Below are positions 16,007 through 25,330 of a DNA stretch of 64,000 nucleotides, one piece after another (the first letter of the stretch is position 1; each line of letters begins with the position of its first letter). A program made the position numbers and the translations under genes. The DNA is taken from contig NZ_FNWQ01000007.1 of assembly GCF_900108365.1 (NCBI RefSeq), forward strand, positions 124,001 through 188,000, written 5' to 3'. The notes beneath the pieces are model-generated. The model did not search any database. It was not told the DNA's origin and saw nothing but the letters and a program-made list of their open reading frames with translations. This DNA comes from Chryseobacterium culicis. Lineage in GTDB: Bacteria; Bacteroidota; Bacteroidia; Flavobacteriales; Weeksellaceae.

Positions 16007-17941
16007 TTATTTTCGGATCAGGCTGATTACCTGATTCTCGAATTTTGAAGCGACTCCCCAGATCTGTTTAAATGCAGGATAGTATTCTTTAGGATAATCT
16101 GCACTGCTGATCTTTGTTGTTGTCGTAACTTCCAGTTGATTTCCTTTTTGTACTATATAATAAGTATATGAGATTTCTTTATCTTCTGTAACGATCTTTT
16201 TTTCTTTGGGCATTTCCTCGATCACATAACCTTCAGGAATTTCGAGAGTTACCTTTTTGACTTTAGTGGTAGGCGAGCCAAAATCAATGGGATACCTTCG
16301 AGCTTCGGTCTGGTCAAATTCATTAGAATTCTTACTTAAAAACAACATCGGATTAATGATCATCTTCTTTCCTACTCTATCAATAAGGTTGGATGAAGAG
16401 AATTTCATACTGCTCTCAAAATCTCCATTTTCCAGCACTTTTGAATTAATATCCGTAAAATCCATTGAAAAATTTTCCTTATACTGTTTTTTGTACTTTT
16501 CGGCATTATCATCATAACTATCTTTCACGTACATTGCATAAGCACCAGTGTCTCTGTCTGAATAAGTTCCGGAGATGGTTCCGTCATCATTGATCTTAGC
16601 ATTGGCTGTAAGGAAAGTATTGCTTGACTTTGTATTGGCCATCTGAATCTGCAGCGTCTTTTCTTTAGTCACCAAAATTCCAAACTGATTCCAGTTTCTG
16701 AGAGGAATTTCGTCCAGCGAAGATTGTTTAGATGTTGCATCATAAATATGAATCTGATCGTTAAGATTGACAGCTGCCAATACAAAATTCATATTGGAAA
16801 TATTAGGGGAAACCATATTTATAACGCCGTTTTCCACTGTAGAAATAACCAATGGGTCTGCTTTAAGGCCTGCTTCACGAAGCATCATTACCAAGAAAAG
16901 GTTAATTTCTGCTGCGTTTCCGATTTTAGTTTCAACCAGTTTTTTAAAGCCTTCTTCCGTTCTAACGCCCTTATCTTTATTCCAGGTAAAAGTTTTCTGA
17001 ACATAAGAAAAAATAGCATTTGCTTTTTCCAGATCACTTTTCATACCCGCAATTTCAGCCGGCATATTTTCTTTGGCAAGTTTTGTTTTTTTCAGTTGCT
17101 CTCCAAAATCCTCATCCTGATAGAGCCTCTTACCAATCTGTTCCCAGGACGATGAATACAGCTTAAGCTCTCTGAAATTGGTTGAATTAAGCTCAGCACT
17201 GATTTTTGTACGGAAATTCCTGTCATTTCTCACAAATTTTTCAGCTTTAAAGCCTTTTATATTTTCATAGCCAAACCTGTAAGTTTTATATTGTGAGCCA
17301 TAAAGATTTCTTTCTTCAATTTCTCTGTATTTTGGAGCCATTTCGCCTGTATAATTCACATTATAAGCGATATTAAGCGGAGCATCCAAGACATATTCTG
17401 TATTGAGTGAAGGGGTATCTGATTCTATCAGTACTTCCGGAATCGTGAAAAGAAACGGAGATATAATTTCGTACTGATATTCCAGGACAGATCCGTTTTT
17501 CACATTCGGAAAAGCAAATTTTGTAAGACTGACGTATTTATTCTCTTTACTTTTATATTGAGAACTTTTTTCCACTTTTACCGGAACTACATTTCCGTTT
17601 TCCAGATTATATGTGAATGCTTTGAATTTACCTAATGTTTCTCTATTGGTTCCGACATTATAAATGGGAATTTCAAGATTCAGCCAATCTTCAGCTTTAT
17701 CTTTATCATAAATTTTAACTCTGTAAAAATATTTTTTGTGAAGATTTCCTGTATAGGCATCTACCATAAAATAAGCGGATTTGTACAGAATCTCTGCAGG
17801 AGCATTTTCATCGAGCAATGATTTTACTTTAGACAGGTCCGCCTCATTAAATTTCGGAGGACTCAGGAATTCGTATTTTTTCTGTGCGTTCAGCATGATT
17901 GCATTGGCAGAGCAAAGCATCAATACTATTATTTTTTTCAT
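16007..17941 (-). CDS. DUF3857 protein with inactive transglutaminase-like domain
   Basis: This 644-residue exported protein has a signal peptide to about residue 20 (NAQ). DUF3857 covers roughly 50-250. The transglutaminase-like domain follows (about 300-400), but the nucleophile region reads GNAAEINLFLV at 341-351 where active homologues have GxC, so Ala343 replaces the catalytic Cys. The C-terminal ~200 residues are beta-rich. It lies 2 bases after the second paralogue, indicating one operon. The loss of the nucleophile points to a binding or structural role. Confidence 0.82.
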   Translation of the reverse strand: MKKIIVLMLCSANAIMLNAQKKYEFLSPPKFNEADLSKVKSLLDENAPAEILYKSAYFMVDAYTGNLHKKYFYRVKIYDKDKAEDWLNLEIPIYNVGTNRETLGKFKAFTYNLENGNVVPVKVEKSSQYKSKENKYVSLTKFAFPNVKNGSVLEYQYEIISPFLFTIPEVLIESDTPSLNTEYVLDAPLNIAYNVNYTGEMAPKYREIEERNLYGSQYKTYRFGYENIKGFKAEKFVRNDRNFRTKISAELNSTNFRELKLYSSSWEQIGKRLYQDEDFGEQLKKTKLAKENMPAEIAGMKSDLEKANAIFSYVQKTFTWNKDKGVRTEEGFKKLVETKIGNAAEINLFLVMMLREAGLKADPLVISTVENGVINMVSPNISNMNFVLAAVNLNDQIHIYDATSKQSSLDEIPLRNWNQFGILVTKEKTLQIQMANTKSSNTFLTANAKINDDGTISGTYSDRDTGAYAMYVKDSYDDNAEKYKKQYKENFSMDFTDINSKVLENGDFESSMKFSSSNLIDRVGKKMIINPMLFLSKNSNEFDQTEARRYPIDFGSPTTKVKKVTLEIPEGYVIEEMPKEKKIVTEDKEISYTYYIVQKGNQLEVTTTTKISSADYPKEYYPAFKQIWGVASKFENQVISLIRK

Positions 17942-17943
17942 CG

Positions 17944-19836
17944 TTATATTTTAGTTATTAAGATTTTTGAATTGTCCATGTTCAGAATTTTCTTCCTGAA
18001 GCTTATATAGTCATTGTATTTTTCTTTTGGATATAATCCTTTATTGATCTGCATTTTTCTGATCACTTTTATCTGATCCTCACCTTTAACGAAGCTTAGT
18101 TTATAAGAGCCAAACTCTGAAGTGATGTTTGAGTTATCTGGCATTTCGTCAATCTTGTACCCTTTCGGAAGAATGTAGGCAATTTCATATTCATCTTCAA
18201 AAGACAGATTAACTTCGAAGGGAAGCTCACGGCTCTCGTCTGTTTTATAAATAACATCAGAAAAAATAGGAACAGACCTGAAGAGAAGACTGTTTCCTGC
18301 GTTTTTAGAAAAATTATTGGTTTTAAAATCCAGATCATAGGTAATAATGGCATTGTCTCTGTCATTATTATAGTTTTTCATTTCAACTTTTTCAAAGTTC
18401 AAAATATCAAATGTTGCTTTCACTGCATCATTTTTTTCCTTAGGATTAAGATTGGCAAATCTCAGATTATAATCATATTGATTTCCGGTATAAGCAAAAT
18501 TTCCTGTTCCTGTAATGCTGTTATCTTCGTTTAGATTAACCCTAAGGACTTGCTTTTCTTTATTCTGTTCAGCTTTATAGGCAGGTGTATTGATAAGCTC
18601 AATACCTTTTTGAGTTACAGCCAGCACATTTCTATCAGTTGTAGTATAACCTAAATGGTTAAAAGCTATTTGCTGAGAGGTATTTTCAAGCCAGATATTT
18701 CCTTTTTCAGTAGGAACCATCAGGATAACGTGATTTCCACCCATAGAAGGGAATTCAGGATCAAATGATACCTGTGAGCGTCCAGAATTAATGATACAGT
18801 AAGTGGATGGAATTCCTGCCTCGGTCAAAAGAATTCTCATATAATTGGTAAGTCCTTTACAGTCTCCATATCCTTTTTTCTGAACCTCATCCGGCAACAT
18901 GGGCTGCCAGCCGCCTATTCCTAATGATACTGCAATATAACGGCTTTTGTTCTGCATGTACTGATAAATTTTCTTTACTTTATCCTCTACAGAACCCTGC
19001 AGTTGTAACGAGGCTACTTCAGCTTTAATGGCAGGTGTAGATCCTGAAACGGGCGTCAAAAGGTCGTTATAAATCCATGTTCCGAAATCTTTCCAGTTAT
19101 TTAAAGTTCCCTGCTTCCCTGCCAGACTGAATTTTGCCAGAGCAAAGTTGACTGAAGGCAAGATTTTTACGGGCTGCGGTATCATAAAAGCATCGTCAAT
19201 AGCAGGTACATTTTTATAAGAATAAGTCTTATCATTTGGAGTACCGCTTTCTATTACGGATGCATAATTGTATTTTGAAGGGTAAATCTTAGTTCTAAGC
19301 TCAATTCCTGAGTTATTGATAATTTTAAACTGTGCTTCTTCCAATGATGTTTTTACAGAAGTAAAAGGCACAAAATCTGGTATGAAAACCGTATTTTCAT
19401 CGTTTGTTTCGTAGGAAAAATCAACAGTATACGGATACTGAGCGGGTGTATAAGAATAGATCAGCATTCTGTTATCCGAATAAAAAACTCCCTGAGAGTT
19501 ATTGGCTATATCCTGAAAATCAGACTTCGAAACACTTTTAATTTTTTTTCCGGCTTCATCATAGATGGTCACTTTGATGTTTGAAATACGTCTTGCCTTA
19601 TCATAAGGAATATAAGCAACTGCCTGCTCATTACCATCTTTATTGAAAACGGTGGTAACAGTATTGCATTGGTATTTTATTTCATCAATTTTATTGATCT
19701 GAACCGTAGTAAGATCTTTACGTATAACTACGTTAGCATTTTTCTTTAAATTTTCAGGAATTGCCGAAGCAGGATAGCTTTGTGCAAAATATAACGAGGC
19801 AACGGAAAAAGCCCCAAGAACTAGTATTTTCATCAT
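17944..19836 (-). CDS. DUF3857 and transglutaminase-like protein with intact catalytic residues
   Basis: This 630-residue protein has a signal peptide to about residue 19 (FAQ). DUF3857 covers about 50-240. The transglutaminase-like domain has Cys326 in GYGDCKGLTNYM, His369 in GGNHVILMV and the acidic residue in WLENTSQ near 384, so the cysteine-protease-like triad seems intact. It is the upstream gene of a pair with the 644-residue paralogue. Homologues are common in Bacteroidota; whether they hydrolyse or cross-link peptides is unknown. Confidence 0.85.
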   Translation of the reverse strand: MMKILVLGAFSVASLYFAQSYPASAIPENLKKNANVVIRKDLTTVQINKIDEIKYQCNTVTTVFNKDGNEQAVAYIPYDKARRISNIKVTIYDEAGKKIKSVSKSDFQDIANNSQGVFYSDNRMLIYSYTPAQYPYTVDFSYETNDENTVFIPDFVPFTSVKTSLEEAQFKIINNSGIELRTKIYPSKYNYASVIESGTPNDKTYSYKNVPAIDDAFMIPQPVKILPSVNFALAKFSLAGKQGTLNNWKDFGTWIYNDLLTPVSGSTPAIKAEVASLQLQGSVEDKVKKIYQYMQNKSRYIAVSLGIGGWQPMLPDEVQKKGYGDCKGLTNYMRILLTEAGIPSTYCIINSGRSQVSFDPEFPSMGGNHVILMVPTEKGNIWLENTSQQIAFNHLGYTTTDRNVLAVTQKGIELINTPAYKAEQNKEKQVLRVNLNEDNSITGTGNFAYTGNQYDYNLRFANLNPKEKNDAVKATFDILNFEKVEMKNYNNDRDNAIITYDLDFKTNNFSKNAGNSLLFRSVPIFSDVIYKTDESRELPFEVNLSFEDEYEIAYILPKGYKIDEMPDNSNITSEFGSYKLSFVKGEDQIKVIRKMQINKGLYPKEKYNDYISFRKKILNMDNSKILITKI

Positions 19837-20226
19837 AGTTATTAAAATTACGCAAAAATAAGAAAATCTTAATAACTGTTAAAAAAAATATAAAAGGCTT
19901 CACATGGTGAAGCCTTAACCTAATACTTAAAAAAGTACTATTTTAAATGTACTTATAAGAAAATGAACACATTATCAACTTTTCATCATCGTATTCTGAA
20001 AAGTTACAGACAGAATATTTATACTCATTCTATATTGGGAGAAGGAAGTATATATTCTGTTACATAATGGATAAATTTCATAATGTCTGCATTTCAAATT
20101 TAAAATAAATTATCATTCTTGTTTTCCGGATGATGTAGAATTAATAATAACCGGAAGTACAATAAATTCTACAATTAGAGCATTGTCTATAAAAAAAGAC
20201 CTCATTTCTGAAGTCTTCTATTTTTT
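19837..20226. other. 390-bp gap with two hairpins, no gene seen
   Basis: AAGGCTTCAC pairs with GTGAAGCCTT at 19894-19915, a strong palindrome near the start of the DUF3857 gene. A second hairpin at 20191-20219 ends the DUF5684 gene. The remainder is AT-rich with no supported frame. Confidence 0.6.
20191..20219 (-). terminator. Terminator after the DUF5684 gene
   Basis: On the reverse strand AAGACTTC pairs with GAGGTCTT (one wobble), followed by seven T. Confidence 0.7.
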
Positions 20227-20649
20227 TTAATCATTGGGAATCTGTTTGCTATCAAACTGATCACTTCCAAGTCCTAATACAGGAATAAAGATGAATCCAA
20301 AAAGGAGAATAAGAATTGTGTAGAGAGGTGTTTCCTTGGAAAAACCTTTAGCCAGCCTGTCATATACGACCCAGCAGGCATAGATATTGACCAATGGGAT
20401 AAAGAAAAGAATGATCCACCATATTGGTTTTTTCACAATTTCCAGCAGCACAATTGTATTGTAAATTGGGATAAAGGCCGCCCACGCATCCTGCCTTCCT
20501 GCTTTCCGGAAGATTTTGTACATACAGTATCCATAAAAGATATAGCATAGTAAGCCGAAGAACATTGTTCCAATTCCTAATCCGGCAGCTGCTGCACCAG
20601 ATACCGCATCCGCCCCGTCGTAAGGGTCTGTTTGTAAAAGAGTTAACAT
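20227..20649 (-). CDS. DUF5684 family integral membrane protein
   Basis: A 140-residue protein with three hydrophobic segments (about 20-42, 72-90, 106-124). The block AGRQDAWAAFIPIYNTIVLLEIV followed by KPIWWIILFFIPLVN is the signature of DUF5684 proteins, which resemble inhibitors or leader-peptidase-like membrane proteins of unknown function. It lies downstream of gyrB but is separated from it by a terminator-like hairpin, so it is probably transcribed on its own. Confidence 0.8.
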   Translation of the reverse strand: MLTLLQTDPYDGADAVSGAAAAGLGIGTMFFGLLCYIFYGYCMYKIFRKAGRQDAWAAFIPIYNTIVLLEIVKKPIWWIILFFIPLVNIYACWVVYDRLAKGFSKETPLYTILILLFGFIFIPVLGLGSDQFDSKQIPND

Positions 20650-20678
20650 ATTATTGTTTTTTTGGTTTATCCAAATAT

Positions 20679-20713
20679 AAAAAAAGCTTCTAAATAATCA
20701 GAAGCTTTTTTTA
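20679..20713 (-). terminator. Terminator after gyrB
   Basis: AAAAAAGCTTC pairs with GAAGCTTTTTTT across a 10-base loop. It lies between the gyrB stop and the DUF5684 start. Confidence 0.75.
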
Positions 20714-20732
20714 TTATATTTTTTAAAAACGT

Positions 20733-22667
20733 TTATGCATCAATTTTTGCATATTTTGCATTTTTCTCAATAAACTCTCTTCTCGGCGGTACCTCATCTC
20801 CCATCAGCATTGAGAAGATACTGTCTGCTTCCACTGCATTATCAATGGTTACCTGCTTAAGAATTCTGTGTTCCGGGTTAAGCGTTGTTTCCCAAAGCTG
20901 CTCAGGGTTCATTTCTCCAAGACCTTTGTAACGCTGTACTTCTACTCCTTTTCCGTCCGGAGCCATTTCCAAAGTAAACTCTTCACGCTCTTTCTCGTTA
21001 TAAGCATATACTTTTTTGTTTCCTTTCTTTAACAGGTATAAAGGCGGCTGAGCAATATAAATATATCCGTTCTCAATAAGTTCCTTCATATATCTGAAGA
21101 AGAACGTAAGGATCAGTGTAGAAATGTGAGATCCGTCTATATCGGCATCGGTCATGATAACGATCTTGTGGTATCTAAGCTTAGCCATGTTCAGTGCTTT
21201 GCTGTCTTCTTCCGTACCTACAGAAACTCCGAGAGCAGTGTAGATATTTCTGATTTCCTCATTATCATAAACTTTATGAAGCATAGATTTTTCTACGTTC
21301 AAAATCTTACCTCTTAAAGGAAGGATAGCCTGGAAATGTCTGTCTCTTCCCTGCTTCGCCGTTCCTCCTGCGGAATCTCCCTCTACCAGGAAAATTTCAG
21401 ATTCTGCCGGGTCTTTTGATGAACAATCGGACAATTTCCCAGGAAGACCAGAACCTCCCATCGGAGATTTTCTCTGAACCATTTCACGGGCTTTTTTCGC
21501 AGCTTGTCTTGCTTTTGCAGCCAGAACTACTTTTTGAACAATGATCTTAGCTTCATTAGGGTTCTCTTCCAGGAAGTTCGTAAGCATTTCTCCTACAATC
21601 TTATCAACAGCACCAGAAACTTCTGAGTTTCCAAGTTTGGTTTTGGTCTGTCCTTCAAACTGAGGCTCCATTACTTTTACGGAAACTACGGCTGTTAATC
21701 CTTCACGGAAATCATCTCCTGTAATTTCTACTTTTTCTTTTGCCGGAAGTCCCAATTCATCTGCATATTTCTTTAAAGTTCTTGTTAAAGCTCTTCTGAA
21801 ACCAGCAAGGTGGGTCCCTCCTTCATGGGTATTAATATTATTAACGTAAGAGTGAAGATTTTCGTTAAATGACGTGTTATAACGCATTGCTACCTCCACA
21901 GGAATATCATCTCTTTCACCTTCCATGAAAATTACGTGCTCCATAATAGATTCACGGTTTCCATCAATGTACGCAACGAATTCTTTTAAACCGCCTTCAG
22001 AATGAAAAACTTCTGAACGGAAAGAGCCATCTTCCAGTTTTTCTCTTTCGTCGGTAAGTGTAATTGTAATTCCTTTATTAAGATAAGAAAGCTCTCTTAA
22101 ACGGCTGGCTAATGTATCATAGTTATAAATGAGTTCCGTAAAGATGGTATCATCCGGCTGGAAAAACTGCTTAGTCCCTCTTTTCTCACTATGACCTATT
22201 TCCTCAACCTGAGTCTGCGCTTTTCCTTTTGAATATATTTGCTGATACACATTCCCGTCTCTGTAAACGGTAGTTACCATTTCATTAGAAAGTGCGTTCA
22301 CACACGAAACTCCAACTCCGTGAAGCCCTCCTGAAACCTTATAAGAGTCTTTATCAAACTTACCTCCGGCTCCAATTTTTGTCATTACCACTTCAAGGGC
22401 AGATTTCTGCTCTTTTTCGTGGAAATCAACCGGGATCCCTCTACCGTTATCACTTACTTCAATTCCGTTCCCTTCCTTGATGCTAACGAAGATGGTATCG
22501 CAGTATCCTGCCAATGCCTCGTCAATAGAGTTATCTACTACTTCATAAACCAAGTGGTGAAGTCCTCTGACTCCTACATCACCAATGTACATTGAAGGAC
22601 GCATACGAACGTGTTCCATTCCTTCCAATGCCTGAATACTACTAGCTGTATATTGTTTTTGACTCAT
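20733..22667 (-). CDS. gyrB: DNA gyrase subunit B
   Basis: 644 residues from ATG 22667 (a frame to 22697 adds ten unconserved residues). The GHKL ATPase domain shows EVVDNSIDEALAGYCD, DNGRGIPVD and GGLHGVGVSCVNALS. The Toprim part shows LVEGDSAGGTAKQGRDR, LRGKILNVEK and MTDADIDGSHI. The tail RYKGLGEMNPEQLWETT is typical of GyrB, which supplies ATP-driven DNA strand passage with GyrA. ParE is the alternative, but length and motifs favour GyrB. Confidence 0.95.
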   Translation of the reverse strand: MSQKQYTASSIQALEGMEHVRMRPSMYIGDVGVRGLHHLVYEVVDNSIDEALAGYCDTIFVSIKEGNGIEVSDNGRGIPVDFHEKEQKSALEVVMTKIGAGGKFDKDSYKVSGGLHGVGVSCVNALSNEMVTTVYRDGNVYQQIYSKGKAQTQVEEIGHSEKRGTKQFFQPDDTIFTELIYNYDTLASRLRELSYLNKGITITLTDEREKLEDGSFRSEVFHSEGGLKEFVAYIDGNRESIMEHVIFMEGERDDIPVEVAMRYNTSFNENLHSYVNNINTHEGGTHLAGFRRALTRTLKKYADELGLPAKEKVEITGDDFREGLTAVVSVKVMEPQFEGQTKTKLGNSEVSGAVDKIVGEMLTNFLEENPNEAKIIVQKVVLAAKARQAAKKAREMVQRKSPMGGSGLPGKLSDCSSKDPAESEIFLVEGDSAGGTAKQGRDRHFQAILPLRGKILNVEKSMLHKVYDNEEIRNIYTALGVSVGTEEDSKALNMAKLRYHKIVIMTDADIDGSHISTLILTFFFRYMKELIENGYIYIAQPPLYLLKKGNKKVYAYNEKEREEFTLEMAPDGKGVEVQRYKGLGEMNPEQLWETTLNPEHRILKQVTIDNAVEADSIFSMLMGDEVPPRREFIEKNAKYAKIDA

Positions 22668-22901
22668 ATTAAAAATTAAAAATCCTGCTCTATGCAAAGA
22701 CTCACAAATATCGTGATTTTTTTCGAGGTATGAAAGTTAAAAAGTGTCAAAAAAATGTAGAGTTTTCTTAGAGAAAACATAAGGAACAGCAGGGCGATAA
22801 AAGAATCAAAATTAAAACGTATTGGTGAAATATAAACTGTTGTAAATCATATTTACCATCAATAATTTATGCGTAAATTTATTTACTGAAAAGTTGATAT
22901 T

Positions 22902-24245
22902 ATGGATGATTTTATAGCAGCACGTGCTCAGATGGCGCTCTCTCTGGGCTTTCATATCATATTCTCCTGTGTGGGTATGGTGATGCCTTTTCTGATGGCT
23001 TTTGCCCATTGGAAATACCTTAAAACGAATAATGAAATATATAAAGGGCTTACAAAAGCGTGGAGCAAAGGGGTGGCTATTCTTTTTGCTACGGGAGCTG
23101 TTTCAGGAACCATGCTTTCTTTTGAGCTTGGACTTTTATGGCCGGGTTTTATGAAACATGCAGGCCCTATTTTCGGAATGCCTTTTTCTTTGGAAGGAAC
23201 AGCTTTTTTCATTGAAGCGATTGCGATCGGGTTCTTTTTATACGGCTGGGAAAGATTCAACAAATGGTTTCACTGGTTCTGCGGATTTCTTGTAGGACTG
23301 AGCGGACTGGCTTCCGGAATTCTGGTGGTAGCCGCCAATTCATGGATGAACTCGCCTACCGGTTTCGATTATATAAACGGACAGTATCTTAATATTGATC
23401 CTATCAAAGCGATGTTCAATGATGCCTGGTTTCCGCAGGCACTCCATATGACGGTGGCCGCATTTTGTGCAACAGGATTTGCTGTAGCCGGTGTACATGC
23501 CTTTATGATCATGCGGAAAAGAAATATTGAATTCCATACGAAAGCTTTTAGAATTGCGGTAGGTTTTGCCCTGATCGGAGCATTTGGAGCACCTTTAAGC
23601 GGTGACGTTGCGGCAAAATCGGTAGCGGAAAGACAGCCCATTAAGCTGGCAGCGATGGAGGCTCATTTTGAAACAGAAAAAGGGGCTTCGTTTGTAATTG
23701 GAGGGATTCCTGATGAACAAAAAGAAGAAGTAAAATATGCGGTAAAAATTCCAAAAGTTTTAAGTTTTCTGGTGAGTAATGACTTTAATTCTGAAGTAAA
23801 GGGTCTAAAAGATTTCCCTAGAGATGAGTGGCCTCCCGTTGCGGTTGTTCATTATGCTTTTCAGATCATGATTTTCTTTGGGGTGGTAATGATTGGTATT
23901 GGGACTATTTATCTATATGCTTTCTTCTTCAGAAAAGAATGGCTGAGTAAACACTGGCTGCTAAAAACATTTTTAATTGCAACACCTTTCGGGTATATTG
24001 CGCTGGAAGCTGGGTGGACGGTAACGGAAGTCGGAAGACAGCCATGGATTATTTACGGAATTATGAGGACAGTAGATGCGGTTACTCCTATGCCGGGAAT
24101 TCAGTATTCTTTCTACTTCTTTACGGCTATTTTCATATCATTATCGTTGATTCTTGTCTTCCTTTTAAAGAGACAAATCCAAATGGTACCAAAGCTTTAC
24201 GATCCTACCGACTCACACTTTAACGATAAAAACAAAAAATCATGA
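22902..24245 (+). CDS. cydA: Cytochrome bd oxidase subunit I (short Q-loop type)
   Basis: This 447-residue membrane protein is the heme-bearing subunit of cytochrome bd quinol oxidase. The N-terminal ARAQMALSLGFHIIFSC carries the heme b595 ligand His18. GRQPWIIYGIMRT is the conserved helix motif, and a KGLKDFPRDEWPP segment marks a short Q-loop. It oxidises menaquinol and reduces oxygen at high affinity in the inner membrane. Its ATGA overlap with cydB shows translational coupling. Confidence 0.95.
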   Translation: MDDFIAARAQMALSLGFHIIFSCVGMVMPFLMAFAHWKYLKTNNEIYKGLTKAWSKGVAILFATGAVSGTMLSFELGLLWPGFMKHAGPIFGMPFSLEGTAFFIEAIAIGFFLYGWERFNKWFHWFCGFLVGLSGLASGILVVAANSWMNSPTGFDYINGQYLNIDPIKAMFNDAWFPQALHMTVAAFCATGFAVAGVHAFMIMRKRNIEFHTKAFRIAVGFALIGAFGAPLSGDVAAKSVAERQPIKLAAMEAHFETEKGASFVIGGIPDEQKEEVKYAVKIPKVLSFLVSNDFNSEVKGLKDFPRDEWPPVAVVHYAFQIMIFFGVVMIGIGTIYLYAFFFRKEWLSKHWLLKTFLIATPFGYIALEAGWTVTEVGRQPWIIYGIMRTVDAVTPMPGIQYSFYFFTAIFISLSLILVFLLKRQIQMVPKLYDPTDSHFNDKNKKS

Positions 24246-25246
24246 TCTACGTTGTAATAGGTTTTCTCTGGCTATCCATATGCCTTTATATTATTCTGGG
24301 AGGAGCTGATTTCGGGGCTGGAATTGTAGAGCTTTTCACGCATAAAAAAGCCAGGAATAAGACCCAGGAAATCATGTATGAATCCATAGCGCCCGTTTGG
24401 GAAGCCAATCATATGTGGCTGATCATTGCGATTGTGATTCTTTTTGTAGGGTTTCCCGATATTTATACCACGATGTCTACCTATCTGCATATCCCTTTGG
24501 TATTGATGCTTCTAGGAATTATTGCAAGGGGAACAGCATTCACCTTCAGACATTATGATGCAGTGAAAGATAACTGGCAGGTTTTATATACCCAGATCTT
24601 CTACTATGCAAGTCTTTTGACTCCTTTCTTTTTAGGGTTAATTGCTGCTGCAACGGTTTCACATTCTATCAATCCTGATGCTGCAGGTTTTCTGGATTTG
24701 TATGTGTTCAGCTGGCTGAACTGGTTTGGAGTTTCCGTAGGATTATTTACAGTTTCACTTTGTGCTTATCTTGCTTCCATCTTTTCATTAAGAGAAACCC
24801 GTGATAAAGCAGATCTCCTATTAATGATCAGAAAGTCTAAGCAGACCATGATCTTTGTTGTCATTACGGGAATTCTGGTATTTGCGACTGCTTATATTTC
24901 AGATATTCCTCTTTTGATGTGGGTGTTTTCTAAGCCACTGGGGATTATGGCGATTGCTTTTGCTACCGTTGCGTTATTGCTAATTTTAAGAGCTCTGAAC
25001 AGTCAAAAGCTGCTTCCCGTTCGCGCATTGGCAGGATTTCAGATGGTGATGATTCTGGTAGCCGCAACGTATCAGCATAATCCGGATATTATTTTATTAG
25101 GAAACGGACAGCACCTTTCATTGCTGGAACACATGGCTCCTGAAAAAACAATTGCCGCATTGGGATGGGCTTTAATGCTCGGTTCACTATTTATTCTTCC
25201 GTTTTTATTCTATTTGATGGCTTCCTTTAGTAAGTTGAGAAAGTAG
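24242..25246 (+). CDS. cydB: Cytochrome bd oxidase subunit II
   Basis: A 334-residue protein with eight or nine membrane helices. The start YVVIGFLWLSICLYIILGGADFGAGIVEL is the CydB hallmark (residues 3-31), followed by WEANHMWLI and a GIIARGTAFTFRHYD block. It pairs with CydA, overlapping it by four bases. A bidirectional terminator shared with lysS follows, so this is a two-gene operon; a small CydX-type subunit is not apparent. Confidence 0.95.
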   Translation: MIYVVIGFLWLSICLYIILGGADFGAGIVELFTHKKARNKTQEIMYESIAPVWEANHMWLIIAIVILFVGFPDIYTTMSTYLHIPLVLMLLGIIARGTAFTFRHYDAVKDNWQVLYTQIFYYASLLTPFFLGLIAAATVSHSINPDAAGFLDLYVFSWLNWFGVSVGLFTVSLCAYLASIFSLRETRDKADLLLMIRKSKQTMIFVVITGILVFATAYISDIPLLMWVFSKPLGIMAIAFATVALLLILRALNSQKLLPVRALAGFQMVMILVAATYQHNPDIILLGNGQHLSLLEHMAPEKTIAALGWALMLGSLFILPFLFYLMASFSKLRK

Positions 25247-25275
25247 AAATATGCAATGTTATAAAGATAAAACAA

Positions 25276-25310
25276 TGAAAAAGGTACAGAATAGCTCTGT
25301 ACCTTTTTTA
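25276..25310. terminator. Bidirectional terminator between cydB and lysS
   Basis: AAGGTACAGA pairs with TCTGTACCTT around ATAGC, with A runs on one side and T runs on the other. Confidence 0.85.
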
Positions 25311-25330
25311 TTTATATTTTCTGAAAAATC

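Noticed and set aside
22812..23009. A 65-codon reverse frame before cydA
   Set aside because: Overlaps the conserved CydA N-terminus and lacks support.
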